In this document: piece by piece, positions 1 to 8,669 of the stretch
How the letters are laid out: each line of letters starts with the position of its first letter
Numbering within the stretch: position 1 is the stretch's first letter
DNA from: an uncultured Opitutia bacterium
GTDB lineage: Bacteria; Verrucomicrobiota; Verrucomicrobiia; Opitutales; UBA953
NCBI GenBank assembly: GCA_903829855.1
Contig: CAIKRN010000182.1
Coordinates: 1-17,519 of the forward strand
Direction: 5' to 3'
DNA: 17,519 bases
Notes under the pieces: generated by a model
The model's input: only the letters and a program-made list of their open reading frames with translations
Databases searched by the model: none
What the model was told of the DNA's origin: nothing
Position numbers and translations under genes: made by a program

Positions 1-2006
1 CCGAGGAACTTGGGCTTCACGTTCAGCTTGGTCAGGAAGTGCTGCGACTCCCCGCCCTTGCTGTTATAAATCACGACCTCCTGAGGGTCATCCGTCTGCT
101 TGCGGCCGATCTGCGCGAAGAAGGCGTTGAAGCCGTAGTAGTCGCTCATCGTCCAGCGGTCGAATGGGTGGTTGTGGCACTGGGCACACTGAATGCGCAT
201 GCCCATGAAGACCTGAGCGACGTTTTCGCTAAGCTTGAGCTTATCCAGCTCGCTCTGGTAGTAATTCACCGCGGGCACGGAGACCGTACCGCCTGAAGCC
301 GACAGGAGCTCCACGACGATTTTATCAATGGGGACGTTCTTACCAATCTTCTCGGCGAGCCAGTTATAGTAAAGAAGTGCGTTCTTATAGAACGGCGGCT
401 GATTGTTATTCCCGGCGATACCGGAACGAATCTGGAGTAATTCAGCCCACTTCATCACCCAAAGCTCGGTGAACTCCTTGCGGACGAGCAGCCCTTCGAC
501 CAATTGAGCGCGCTTGCCCGGAGACTTATCGGCGATGAATGCCGTGATTTCTTCCGGCTTCGGATAGATACCGACGACATCGATGAAGACGCGGCGGACA
601 TACTCCTCGTCCGTACAGAGCATGGAAGGGGTGATACGCAGGCGATGGAGGCGCTCATTGACGGCCGTGTCGATGTAGTTGAACTCTTCAGTCTTCGGAC
701 GCTGGTAGACCAGACCCTTGGGGATGACGATGACCTGCGCCGTGATGCTGAAGACATTAAAGCGGGCCAGCAGGAAGGCTGCGCCGCGATCGGCTGACTT
801 GACCAGCCCGTCCTTGCTGATGGCGGCGACGGGATCGTTGTTCGACATGAACAAAGCGAGGCTAGTCACGTCGCGATCCGTGCCATCGGAGTAGGTGGCC
901 CGCACGGTGATCTGTTGCGTAGCGCCTGGTCCTTCGAGGACGATTTGCTTCGGATAGATATCAATGCCCGTGACCTTGGCGATCGTGGCCGGGTCGTCCT
1001 TGGCTCCGTTGGTAATCCATTCGAGAATGGTCTTATTGTAAGCGGAGTCAGCCTCGTAGAGCTTATTGCCGGAGTGCGGCACCTTCCCCACGCACTTCTC
1101 AATCAGCGTGCTTTCCTCAGGAATGGCGAGATTGATGCGGCGGCCGACCATTTCACGCGTGAGGCGGATATAGTCACCATCCGGATCCATACCGAAGAGA
1201 GAGAGACGGAAGCCGTCTTTACCGCGAGCGGCACCGTGACAGCCACCTTGATTACAGCCAGCCCGCATGAAGACCGGCATCACATCCTGGCGGAAGGAAA
1301 CGGCACGATCCTTGAGGCCATCTTTAACCTCGATCGGGGCGCGGGCGGTGAGACCACCGATGGCCGCGATCACTTCAGTCTTACCTTCCTCGGCGACGGC
1401 GTGCAGGGAGTAGCCATCAAAATCAGCGACCTTCTTATCAGTCAGGGTCAACGTCGCATAAGCCGTGACATCACGGGTCGTCGCGTCCTTGAAAGTGGCG
1501 AAAACGACGACGCGGTGGAAGTCGCGCTTCGTCTCAAGGGAGAACTTATCAGGAAAGATCTCCAGCTTTTCGATGGTCGGCAGCTTAAGTTTGAGGTCGG
1601 CGAGGACGGATTCCTTAGCCAGATCGCGCGGGGCGAGCTTCACGCCGGCGGGCCAGACAGCCCCTTGGGCGACCCAGTTACGCAATAGCGCAATTTCGGC
1701 GGCCGCCAACGGACCGTTCTTCGGCGGCATCACATCATCATGAGCCTTCGGCAGATTGATACGACGGAGCAGTTCGCTCTTGTCGGGCGCCGCGAGATCG
1801 ATGGCTGGACCCGCTTCTCCGCCTTTCAGGAAATCTGCACGCGTCACCATGAGCAACTTGCCCTTCACTTTCGCTGGGTTGTGACACTCCACACACTTGG
1901 TCTCGAGAAGTGCCCGCACCTGATCGAAGGCGACTGGGGCTTCGGCGCGCAGGGAGCTCGCCCCAACAACCAACAGGACGGAAAGAAGTGAACGGAAGCG
2001 AAGCAT
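1..2006 (-). CDS. PSCyt1/DUF1549 exported haem-motif protein (C-terminus missing, cut by window edge)
   Basis: The ATG at 2004-2006 opens a frame that stays open to base 1, giving 668 residues; no stop lies inside the window. An N-terminal signal peptide (MLRFRSLLSVLLVVGASSLRA) is followed by a PSCyt1-type cytochrome motif, C38-VE-C41-H42. A second cysteine cluster reads CNQGGCHGAARGKDGF (C251, C256, H257), a pattern known from planctomycete and verrucomicrobial proteins. Around residues 340-420 there is a bacterial Ig-like (BIG2) stretch. The DUF1549 domain starts near residue 441 and contains C607-AQ-C610-H611 followed by NHPFDRW. Family members usually continue into a DUF1553 domain, which would lie beyond the left edge. 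The gene starts 5 bp after the PPC-protein stop, so it is probably the third gene of one transcript. The motifs suggest covalent haem binding outside the cytoplasm, but the biochemical role of the family is not established. Confidence 0.92.
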   Translation of the reverse strand, partial: MLRFRSLLSVLLVVGASSLRAEAPVAFDQVRALLETKCVECHNPAKVKGKLLMVTRADFLKGGEAGPAIDLAAPDKSELLRRINLPKAHDDVMPPKNGPLAAAEIALLRNWVAQGAVWPAGVKLAPRDLAKESVLADLKLKLPTIEKLEIFPDKFSLETKRDFHRVVVFATFKDATTRDVTAYATLTLTDKKVADFDGYSLHAVAEEGKTEVIAAIGGLTARAPIEVKDGLKDRAVSFRQDVMPVFMRAGCNQGGCHGAARGKDGFRLSLFGMDPDGDYIRLTREMVGRRINLAIPEESTLIEKCVGKVPHSGNKLYEADSAYNKTILEWITNGAKDDPATIAKVTGIDIYPKQIVLEGPGATQQITVRATYSDGTDRDVTSLALFMSNNDPVAAISKDGLVKSADRGAAFLLARFNVFSITAQVIVIPKGLVYQRPKTEEFNYIDTAVNERLHRLRITPSMLCTDEEYVRRVFIDVVGIYPKPEEITAFIADKSPGKRAQLVEGLLVRKEFTELWVMKWAELLQIRSGIAGNNNQPPFYKNALLYYNWLAEKIGKNVPIDKIVVELLSASGGTVSVPAVNYYQSELDKLKLSENVAQVFMGMRIQCAQCHNHPFDRWTMSDYYGFNAFFAQIGRKQTDDPQEVVIYNSKGGESQHFLTKLNVKPKFL

Positions 2007-2011
2007 GGGAA

Positions 2012-4438
2012 TTAATTCTTAGGGGTTTCGTTCTTTTGGCGGAGTTGCTCGAGACGCGAAAGCACAACAGGGGTGGCGGCGGTAGCCTTCGCCGTATCCT
2101 TGCCCGCAGCTGGGGCGGCCGCCTTAACGACGGCGTTCTTGCGGGGAGCGTCCACGCGGAGGATCGACCCGATGGCCACACGGTGCGTCGCAAAACCCTT
2201 GCCGACAGGAATCTCAATCTGGACGAAGAGGTTGTCCTTCTTGCCAATCGGCGTCTTGTCATCGGTCACCACGGTGAAGCGGAGTTCCTTCGTATCCTTG
2301 GTCACCTTGATCGGAGCGATCGAGAAGGTGTCGGGCACGCCCACGAGCGTGGCCGTGGCTTCACCTTCGAAGGGACGGATCACTTCGAAAGGCGTGACCA
2401 TCGTGCCGGGCTGCCCCTGCTCCATCGCCGTTAGCGGAATGGCGGGAGCACCCACGAAAGCAAGGTCCGTGACGAGTTCGCTAAAAGGCGAGGCGTTATA
2501 CACGCGGCCGGCGCCGGCATCAGCTTCGCCCATGACGACAAACTTCCAGGCTTTAGTCGGGACCGCGGAATTAGCGTCTAATTGGAAGACACACTCGTTG
2601 CTGCCTTCGGCAATCGTCTGCTCGCCCAGCGAAGAGATGCCCGGAGGCGTCCAGACCATCATCACCCGAATCGGAGCCTTGAAGCCTTCCTTGCGCTTTG
2701 CGGTCACGTGCAAGTTGAAGACGCCGTTCTGCACCAGAGGGACGGTCGCTTTGACAATCTCGAGCGAATAGGGAGCCTCTTCGACGACGGCGAAGGGCAA
2801 CTTGTTTTCGATGCCCTGATAATAAATCGTATTACCGTCGCGCACGATGTCGTAGAGCTGACGCTGTTCGCCAATGACCGTGGCCTTCGGATCCAGCGGC
2901 TGCATCGTGACGGCCACGACGGCCTGACCCAGCGGGGCATCGGCGGCGGCCTCAAACATCAACGGCGCATTGCCGAGGTCGCCAGGAATGGCGTCGGTCG
3001 TCAGCAACTTGATCCCCGCAGGTAGCCCTTGGGCATCAAATCGATATTCGCCGCTGACGCCATTACGTGAGAAATTTTCAAGCAGAACCATCCGGCCGCC
3101 CCGTGGGACCGCGAGGAATTGCCGGTAGTTAGAGTCGTTCACCGAATACTCGGGCGAGGCGAAGGTGAGGCTCGGGAGCGCCGCGATCATTTCCAAACGG
3201 TAGACGAAATTAGGGCCGCCGCGCTCGAGGTGGTCCGTGACCTTAATCGTATACTCGCCGTCCGCCGGCACCGTGAGTTTAAAGCGCGAGTCCAGACGAC
3301 GGAGGCCGCCGCCATCGTCATTGCTAATCAGCGAGCGACCCTTGGAGGTCAACACACTGACGACGGAGTCGAGCGGCGATCCGATAGCCTGTGCATAACA
3401 GCGACAATCCAGCACCTGCCCCTTCTTGAGCTGCACCTTGAAATAATCGACGTCACCAGGCTTATCGATGATTCCGTTAATGGCGTAAGAGTCAGCAGGT
3501 ACCGCCACGGTGGCCGTCTCCGGAGTATCGTTGGGCTCTACTTCCAACGTGTTTTCCAAATTAGAAAGGCGGAAGGGATTACCCGACGGCGCCGAATCAC
3601 GGGTGCGAGAGTACAGCTGGAAGTCAGGGTTATTGTCCTTCGGGAGCGTAACCTCCTCGGCGAAAGATTCCTTCGCATCGACGAAGCGTACCTGCAACTT
3701 GGAGCCGGGGCGGCCACCCGCCGGATAGACGGCATCCGGGCGACTAAAGCTACCGACGTGGAGACGATAAAAGGCCCGACTCGAACCGCGGTAGGAAGAT
3801 TCGCGCACCATCACGTAATATTCGCCGTCATATTCGGCGGTAAAGGAACAGTAGCCATCCTGCCGGTGCAGGATGGTGTCATCGGAAAAGGCCTTCTCGA
3901 ACTTAGCCTTATCGATGATCGCGATGTACGGGTCAAAGACACCGTAGCCGAGGCGGAGACCATCGATTTCGATGGAGATGCGCTGCCCTTTCTTCACCGT
4001 TAATTTGAAGTAATCAACGTCCTCGTTCTGGATGACGCCCTCAATCGTCTGATTTAACTCAATCGGCTGAGCACTAGCGAAATCGTTATTGGGTTCTTTC
4101 TCCGCAACGTTCGGGAAAGGGCTGACGAAAAACTGCCGGGGATGGGAGATGCCCGACTTGGTGCGAATCCGCACTAACTGATTACCGAGTGGCGCGTCCG
4201 GGGCGATGCTCAGCGTGAGCTCAACGGCACTGGACGTACGTGCTTCGACGCTCTTCACCTTGAAGCCCGGGCTGAAGAACATCAGATCCTCGAAGTCGGC
4301 GAGACGGGTGCCCTGGAGCGTAAGCTTCAGGTCCGAGCCGCGCTGACCTCCATTCGGCTTGGTGCCGCTGAAATCAGGATAAGCCGCCTGCATGACCGCC
4401 GGGGCGAGCAGGAGGGCGAGAAGAAGACGGAAGGACAT
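2012..4438 (-). CDS. Exported protein with two PPC (pre-peptidase C-terminal) domains
   Basis: 808 residues. The signal peptide is about residues 1-19 (LLLALLLAPAVMQA). An N-terminal beta-rich IPT/TIG-like segment spans about 20-107. Two PPC domains follow, at about 114-228 (EKEPNNDFASAQPI, DVDYFKLTVKKGQ) and 299-417 (EVEPNDTPETA, DVDYFKVQLKKGQ). Both carry the EPN(D/N) and DxDYFK signatures of that family. The remaining 390 residues look beta-rich, and the end is an Ala/Lys/Thr-rich tail (about 770-795). No catalytic domain is recognisable, so the PPC units probably act as binding or structural modules in the periplasm or at the surface. The gene sits between the DUF1501 gene (57 bp upstream, with two hairpins in the gap) and the PSCyt1/DUF1549 gene (5 bp downstream). 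This arrangement implies a joint function. A specific substrate cannot be read from the sequence. Confidence 0.9.
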   Translation of the reverse strand: MSFRLLLALLLAPAVMQAAYPDFSGTKPNGGQRGSDLKLTLQGTRLADFEDLMFFSPGFKVKSVEARTSSAVELTLSIAPDAPLGNQLVRIRTKSGISHPRQFFVSPFPNVAEKEPNNDFASAQPIELNQTIEGVIQNEDVDYFKLTVKKGQRISIEIDGLRLGYGVFDPYIAIIDKAKFEKAFSDDTILHRQDGYCSFTAEYDGEYYVMVRESSYRGSSRAFYRLHVGSFSRPDAVYPAGGRPGSKLQVRFVDAKESFAEEVTLPKDNNPDFQLYSRTRDSAPSGNPFRLSNLENTLEVEPNDTPETATVAVPADSYAINGIIDKPGDVDYFKVQLKKGQVLDCRCYAQAIGSPLDSVVSVLTSKGRSLISNDDGGGLRRLDSRFKLTVPADGEYTIKVTDHLERGGPNFVYRLEMIAALPSLTFASPEYSVNDSNYRQFLAVPRGGRMVLLENFSRNGVSGEYRFDAQGLPAGIKLLTTDAIPGDLGNAPLMFEAAADAPLGQAVVAVTMQPLDPKATVIGEQRQLYDIVRDGNTIYYQGIENKLPFAVVEEAPYSLEIVKATVPLVQNGVFNLHVTAKRKEGFKAPIRVMMVWTPPGISSLGEQTIAEGSNECVFQLDANSAVPTKAWKFVVMGEADAGAGRVYNASPFSELVTDLAFVGAPAIPLTAMEQGQPGTMVTPFEVIRPFEGEATATLVGVPDTFSIAPIKVTKDTKELRFTVVTDDKTPIGKKDNLFVQIEIPVGKGFATHRVAIGSILRVDAPRKNAVVKAAAPAAGKDTAKATAATPVVLSRLEQLRQKNETPKN

Positions 4439-4444
4439 GGTCGA

Positions 4445-4459
4445 GCGGGGTCGTCCCGC
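4445..4459 (-). promoter_or_regulatory. Second short hairpin just before the PPC-protein start
   Basis: A 5-bp stem, GCGGG/CCCGC, with a 5-nt loop ends 6 bp before the ATG at 4438. It sits next to the stronger hairpin at 4463-4480, where a ribosome-binding site would be expected, and no Shine-Dalgarno sequence is present. Folding here could affect translation of the PPC gene. At this GC content a 5-bp stem can occur by chance. Confidence 0.25.
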
Positions 4460-4462
4460 GCG

Positions 4463-4480
4463 GCGCCCCTGTCGGGGCGC
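4463..4480 (-). promoter_or_regulatory. Intra-operon hairpin between DUF1501 and PPC genes
   Basis: A perfect 7-bp inverted repeat, GCGCCCC/GGGGCGC, has a 4-nt loop. It lies in the 57-bp gap between the DUF1501 stop and the PPC start. No T-run follows on the minus strand, so it is not a standard intrinsic terminator. It could be a processing or stability element, or a leaky attenuator setting relative expression of the genes on either side. Confidence 0.45.
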
Positions 4481-4495
4481 TTTGCGGGCGCGAAA

Positions 4496-5827
4496 TCAGG
4501 CGAGCCAATCGGTCATCACGCGACCACCGTTGACGATATCAATGGGGCGTCCGCCGCCGGACATGATGCGCTTCTCGCTGTTAATGCCGAGAACGCGGTA
4601 CATGGTCTTAGCCAAATCTTCTGGACCCACCGCATCGCGGTCGGGTTCGCCACCGAGGGAATCGGAAGCACCATGGATGTAACCTTCCTTCATGCCACCG
4701 CCAGCCATGGCGACGGAGAAGACGCGCGGCCAGTGGTCGCGACCATTGGTGCCGTTGATCTTCGGGGTACGACCGAACTCAGAGCTAACCAAGACAAGGG
4801 TACGCTTGAGCAGACCGCGCTCGGAAAGATCCGTGATAAGGCGGGCGAAAGCTTGGTCGAACTGCGGGGCCTGCTGGTCAAATGCACTCTTGATATTCGA
4901 GTGGTGATCCCAGCCGCCGAAGTTGACGGAAACCATGCGGACGCCAGCCTCAACGAGGCGACGCGCAAGGAGGAAGCGCTGACCGGCGGTGTGGCGGCCG
5001 TATTCATCGCGGAGCTTGTCGGACTCGCGGCCGAGGTCGAAGGCTTCGCGAGCCTTGGCGCTGCTGACGAGGCTGTAGGCGGCAGTCTGGAAGCTGTCCA
5101 TGGCGCCGATGGCGTCGGACTTTTCAACCTGGCGGAAGTGATCGTCGACAGAGGAGAGGAGGTTGCGACGGCGGTCGAAACGCTGCGTGGTGATTTCCTT
5201 CGGCGAGAGAAGGTCGCGCACGACGAAACCCTTGTCAGCCGGATCACTACCCAAAGCGAACGGACCAAAGGCGCTGCTCATGTAGCCCGTGCCCTGCTCG
5301 GGACAGAACTGGCTAGGCACCACGACATAAGGCGGCAGGCTGTTGCGCGAACCCTGTTCGTGCGAGATGACGGAACCGTAGCTCGGGAATTTAATCGCCG
5401 GGCTCGGACGATAGCCCGTGAACATATTGTGCGTACCACGCTCGTGGGCCGCTTCGCCGTGCGTCATCGAACGGATGACGGTCAGCTTGTTCATGATCTT
5501 GGCGATGTTGACGAATTTCTCGCCGACATATTCACCCGGAATGGAAGTCTTGATCGGCGTGTATGGTCCGCGGTAATCCGGTGCCGCGAACGGCTTCGGA
5601 TCCCACGACTCGTGCTGCGCCATGCCACCCGGCAGGTAAATGTGGATGACGGAGTCAGCGATCGCTTTGACGGACTCGACGTTCGGCATCTCGTTGGCCG
5701 AGAGGCGGAGCAAGTTAGGCAAGCTCAGGCCGATGGTGCCCAGCATCCCGACGTGCATAAAGTCGCGACGACTGAGTGCCGAAAGGATGTCAGGATGGTT
5801 GCCCTCACAGTTCTGGTGGAGTTTCAT
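4496..5827 (-). CDS. DUF1501 family Tat-exported protein (sulfatase/phosphatase-like fold)
   Basis: 443 residues, a usual length for DUF1501 proteins of Planctomycetes and Verrucomicrobia. A twin-arginine export motif S19-R-R-D-F-M lies before a hydrophobic stretch (MLGTIGLSLPNLL), indicating Tat export. Family motifs are IYLPGGMAQHESWDPKP near residue 65, NFGGWDHHSN near 305, and SSEFGRTPKINGTNGRDHW near 350. The latter two are the conserved Asp/His/Glu regions that resemble metal-binding sites of alkaline-phosphatase-superfamily enzymes. It is the first gene of the minus-strand cluster and is followed by the PPC and PSCyt1/DUF1549 genes. DUF1501 genes are commonly adjacent to DUF1549/DUF1553 cytochrome genes, so the pair probably works together outside the cytoplasm; the substrate is unknown. 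The ATG is preceded by GACTACCCCA, with no Shine-Dalgarno sequence. Confidence 0.93.
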   Translation of the reverse strand: MKLHQNCEGNHPDILSALSRRDFMHVGMLGTIGLSLPNLLRLSANEMPNVESVKAIADSVIHIYLPGGMAQHESWDPKPFAAPDYRGPYTPIKTSIPGEYVGEKFVNIAKIMNKLTVIRSMTHGEAAHERGTHNMFTGYRPSPAIKFPSYGSVISHEQGSRNSLPPYVVVPSQFCPEQGTGYMSSAFGPFALGSDPADKGFVVRDLLSPKEITTQRFDRRRNLLSSVDDHFRQVEKSDAIGAMDSFQTAAYSLVSSAKAREAFDLGRESDKLRDEYGRHTAGQRFLLARRLVEAGVRMVSVNFGGWDHHSNIKSAFDQQAPQFDQAFARLITDLSERGLLKRTLVLVSSEFGRTPKINGTNGRDHWPRVFSVAMAGGGMKEGYIHGASDSLGGEPDRDAVGPEDLAKTMYRVLGINSEKRIMSGGGRPIDIVNGGRVMTDWLA

Positions 5828-5880
5828 TGGGGTAGTCGGGGTTGCCTTTGAGACAGGAGAACGCCCAAGAGGTTGCGATT

Positions 5881-5964
5881 AAATTTTACGATATTGCCTA
5901 TAAAGAGACAGGTCCTGGAAGTTGGCCTTTAACGACTGATAATAATCTTATAAATGGGTATATG
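5881..5964. promoter_or_regulatory. AT-rich divergent intergenic segment, probable promoter of the DUF1501 cluster
   Basis: This part of the 204-bp gap between divergent starts is distinctly AT-rich compared with its GC-rich surroundings. Read on the minus strand it holds several TATA-like hexamers (TATAAG, TATTAT, TATAGG). None has a convincing -35 box at 16-18 bp. It is the only plausible location in the gap for the minus-strand promoter, but the exact hexamers cannot be chosen from sequence. Confidence 0.35.
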
Positions 5965-5987
5965 AGCGTTTTGGTCCAATCTACCTT

Positions 5988-6016
5988 TTGACAGGGCTAA
6001 AACGGGGGGATACAAA
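5988..6016 (+). promoter_or_regulatory. Sigma70-type promoter for the coiled-coil membrane protein gene
   Basis: TTGACA (5988-5993) is a perfect -35 box. It is followed after 17 bp by TACAAA (6011-6016; 4 of 6 matches to TATAAT). Transcription would begin near 6023, only about 9 nt before the ATG at 6032. That gives a very short, C-rich leader without a Shine-Dalgarno sequence. Confidence 0.55.
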
Positions 6017-6031
6017 AACCCACCCCACCCC

Positions 6032-8659
6032 ATGCCTGACTTTATTCCCACCCGAGAAGCCTCCCCCCGCGAGGAACCGACGAACCAGCCCTGGGGCTTC
6101 CGCCATGTTCTTATCGCCTCGGCCCTTTTCATTGCGGGCTGCTCGGCCTATTTCTCCGTGCACGGGCTCGGCCTGCTCTTCGCGGGCTCCGAGGTCCCGG
6201 TGATGGTGATGGCCGCCTCTCTCGAGGTAGGGAAGCTCGTCGCCGCCTCTTTCCTCGTCCGCTACTGGGATGTCATCAGCCGCTCCCTCCGCGTCTACCT
6301 CTCCCTCGCGGTCATCGCACTCATCGCCATTACCTCACAGGGGATCTACGGCTATCTGTCACGCGCCTACGAAAATACGACGAAGCAGATTCGGCAAAAT
6401 GAACAGGCGATTGCCAGCCTCGAGAAAGAGATTGCTCAAGACCAGAACCGCATTGACGACTCGCGCGAGAAAAACACGCGCCTCAACACCGCCAGCCGCG
6501 AAGATCTCGCGAAGGCCCAAGCCCGCCTCACGCAGGCCACCGAATCGCTGAACGTCTCCCTTGCCCGCCTCCAGGAGCAGCGCAAATCGCTCAATGAACG
6601 TCGGGCCTTCGACCTCGCGCACCCCACTGAACGGGCTTCCAGCCAGTCGGCGACCCTCGCCAAATCCATTGCGGCGGAAGAAGCCTCCGCAGCCCGATCG
6701 CTAAGTTCCGAGGAGGCCACCATCGCCGGCCTCAATGAACGCATCAAAGTCCTAGATCAAGCCGTCGCCGCTTACACCGCCCAAGGCACGACCAGCCAGT
6801 TCCTGTTCTTTGATAAGGATAATGTGAAGAAAGGCCAGGACCTGCGCACGGAGCAGCAAGCCGAACGCACCGCGATCACCGCGAAACTCACCGAGTCGGG
6901 TGCGCGCATCGAGCGCCTCCGCAACGATTCCAACGCCCGCATCGCCACCCTGCGCACCGAACAGTCGCGCCTCAACGCCGACACGGGCAAGGAAGTCTCC
7001 TCCGTCCGCCAGCAGTTCGGCGATGAGCTCGCGCGGGTCGACGCGGAAGAAAGGGAACTCCGCAAGACGGGCGCCGCCAATATCACCGACCTCGAAAAGC
7101 AACTCACCGCCCTCCAGGAACAAGGGCAGGGCAAAGCCACGATGACCGACAGCGAAATCGAAAAACTCCGGAAGAGTGTCGGCGAACGCAACAAGCAGAT
7201 CCATACGCTCAAGGACCAAATCGCCTCGGTCGATATCGGCGCCTACCGTTTCGTGGCGCGCGCCTTCGACGTCGAAGCCGACGATGTGGTGAAGTGGCTC
7301 ATTCTTTCGCTCATCGCCGTCTTCGACCCCCTGGCTGTCGCCCTGGTTGTGGGTTTCAATATGGCCGACCCAAATCGCAAGAAGCGCCGCGCGGAAGTCG
7401 ATCTGGCGAACGCGGATGCGCGTGCCAACCCCAACACCGGCGCCGCCCGCCCGGCCCGCTCGGCTCGCCCCTGGGCTGCCTGGGAAATCACCATCGTCAT
7501 TATTCTCACCACGTTCATCGCCTTGATCTTCGTCTGGATGTGGACCGACACGCGCTCCACCCAGACCAGCCACACCAACGTTAGCACCGCCAGCTCCATT
7601 CCCAATGACAGTTTCGCCGTGGTGACCTTGCGGCCCGATGACCTTCGCCAGAAAAGCACCAAGGCGTTCCCAGATTGGCTGGAGCGGGCCGGCGGCAAGG
7701 GCATGTCCGCCGCCTTTGCCGAACTCCTCAAGAGTGGCCTCGATGCCCATTCGGAAATCTACGCCTTCGCAAAATTCCCCAGCACGCCAGGCGCTAACTC
7801 GAACACCGCTCATCCGGTAATGATCTGCGGGGTAGTGCTCAGTGTCACTGACCCTTCCGTCGCCGAAGCCGCGCTGTCGCGCATCGCGGACCAAATGAAT
7901 AACGCCATCAGCGGCGAGCCGGGGCGACCTCCATCGAACCTCACCCGTAGCCGGTCGATGGTCAAGCACGGGGAGGGACGTTACATGGATCCTGAAAAAG
8001 GGTTTTTTACTTTTGGTCTGACGAACCGGACCGCCATCATCTTAGTTGAGTTCGAAGGCAACCCACACGCCCCCTGTGTGGAACAAGAAATCCGCCAGTG
8101 CCTCCTGCGCCCGGAACAGCGCCTGCTGCCCCCCGGTGAAAAACAGCGTGATCGGCTGCCAGCTTACGTGCATAGCCAGCCCGGTGCCTTAACCCTCTGG
8201 CTTGATGCCAACCGGTTCTATCACCGCCTGCCGATGAGCGTGGCCACCCATTCCCGCTACGAACAAATGGGCCCTTCCCTCGACTTCGAATTGATGTTGT
8301 CCCTGAAGACTTCCGGCAATGACTCACTCGTGCTCAGTGGGAGTTACCTCTACCAATTCGACCGGTTCGCCGAAGGCGCCCCGCGCGACCCGCTGGTCGT
8401 CATCTCCAAACTCACCCCACCCAAGAATACCGATATCGGCTGGACGCTCCTCAACCGCGGCGCCGACACCATCGACTATGAAGCAATGGTGGAACGGATG
8501 CGCAGCGCGCTCAGCGATGGCAAAACTCCGGGCGCGCAACGTGTCTTGGTGGAGAAATCGATCCCCACGCCCCGCGACGCCCGCTTTACGATGAACGCGC
8601 GCTTCGACCCAAAGGCCGGCCCGCCCATCTTAGCGGCGATGTCCATCCTCGCGCAGTAG
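6032..8659 (+). CDS. Multi-pass membrane protein with long coiled coil and extracytoplasmic C-terminal domain
   Basis: 875 residues. Three membrane segments lie at about 24-50, 56-77 and 88-109; they include ASLEVGKLVAASFLVRYWD and AVIALIAITSQGIYGYLS. A charged, Gln/Glu/Arg-rich coiled coil of nearly 300 residues follows (about 112-400). A fourth segment is at 420-443 (KWLILSLIAVFDPLAVALVV). A basic linker (NRKKRRAEVDL) and a fifth segment (484-504) precede a soluble domain (about 520-875). From memory, the first 450 residues match the pattern of a coiled-coil membrane protein found in marine phages and metagenomes. The C-terminal domain begins SIPNDSFAVVTLRPDDL and loosely resembles DUF3352-like proteins; this is weak. 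The function is unknown; a membrane scaffold or stress-related role is possible. It is followed after 10 bp by a lipoprotein gene, probably in the same transcript. Confidence 0.88.
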   Translation: MPDFIPTREASPREEPTNQPWGFRHVLIASALFIAGCSAYFSVHGLGLLFAGSEVPVMVMAASLEVGKLVAASFLVRYWDVISRSLRVYLSLAVIALIAITSQGIYGYLSRAYENTTKQIRQNEQAIASLEKEIAQDQNRIDDSREKNTRLNTASREDLAKAQARLTQATESLNVSLARLQEQRKSLNERRAFDLAHPTERASSQSATLAKSIAAEEASAARSLSSEEATIAGLNERIKVLDQAVAAYTAQGTTSQFLFFDKDNVKKGQDLRTEQQAERTAITAKLTESGARIERLRNDSNARIATLRTEQSRLNADTGKEVSSVRQQFGDELARVDAEERELRKTGAANITDLEKQLTALQEQGQGKATMTDSEIEKLRKSVGERNKQIHTLKDQIASVDIGAYRFVARAFDVEADDVVKWLILSLIAVFDPLAVALVVGFNMADPNRKKRRAEVDLANADARANPNTGAARPARSARPWAAWEITIVIILTTFIALIFVWMWTDTRSTQTSHTNVSTASSIPNDSFAVVTLRPDDLRQKSTKAFPDWLERAGGKGMSAAFAELLKSGLDAHSEIYAFAKFPSTPGANSNTAHPVMICGVVLSVTDPSVAEAALSRIADQMNNAISGEPGRPPSNLTRSRSMVKHGEGRYMDPEKGFFTFGLTNRTAIILVEFEGNPHAPCVEQEIRQCLLRPEQRLLPPGEKQRDRLPAYVHSQPGALTLWLDANRFYHRLPMSVATHSRYEQMGPSLDFELMLSLKTSGNDSLVLSGSYLYQFDRFAEGAPRDPLVVISKLTPPKNTDIGWTLLNRGADTIDYEAMVERMRSALSDGKTPGAQRVLVEKSIPTPRDARFTMNARFDPKAGPPILAAMSILAQ

Positions 8660-8669
8660 TCAGCCACCG

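Noticed and set aside
4673..5851. Long plus-strand open frame of 392 codons opposite the DUF1501 gene
   Set aside because: It is antisense to a gene with clear family motifs. The translation has no recognisable domain and the frame is an expected by-product of GC-rich codon use. The same applies to the minus-strand frames at 6752-7969 and 14704-15936 and the plus-strand frames at 915-1688 and 3119-4003.
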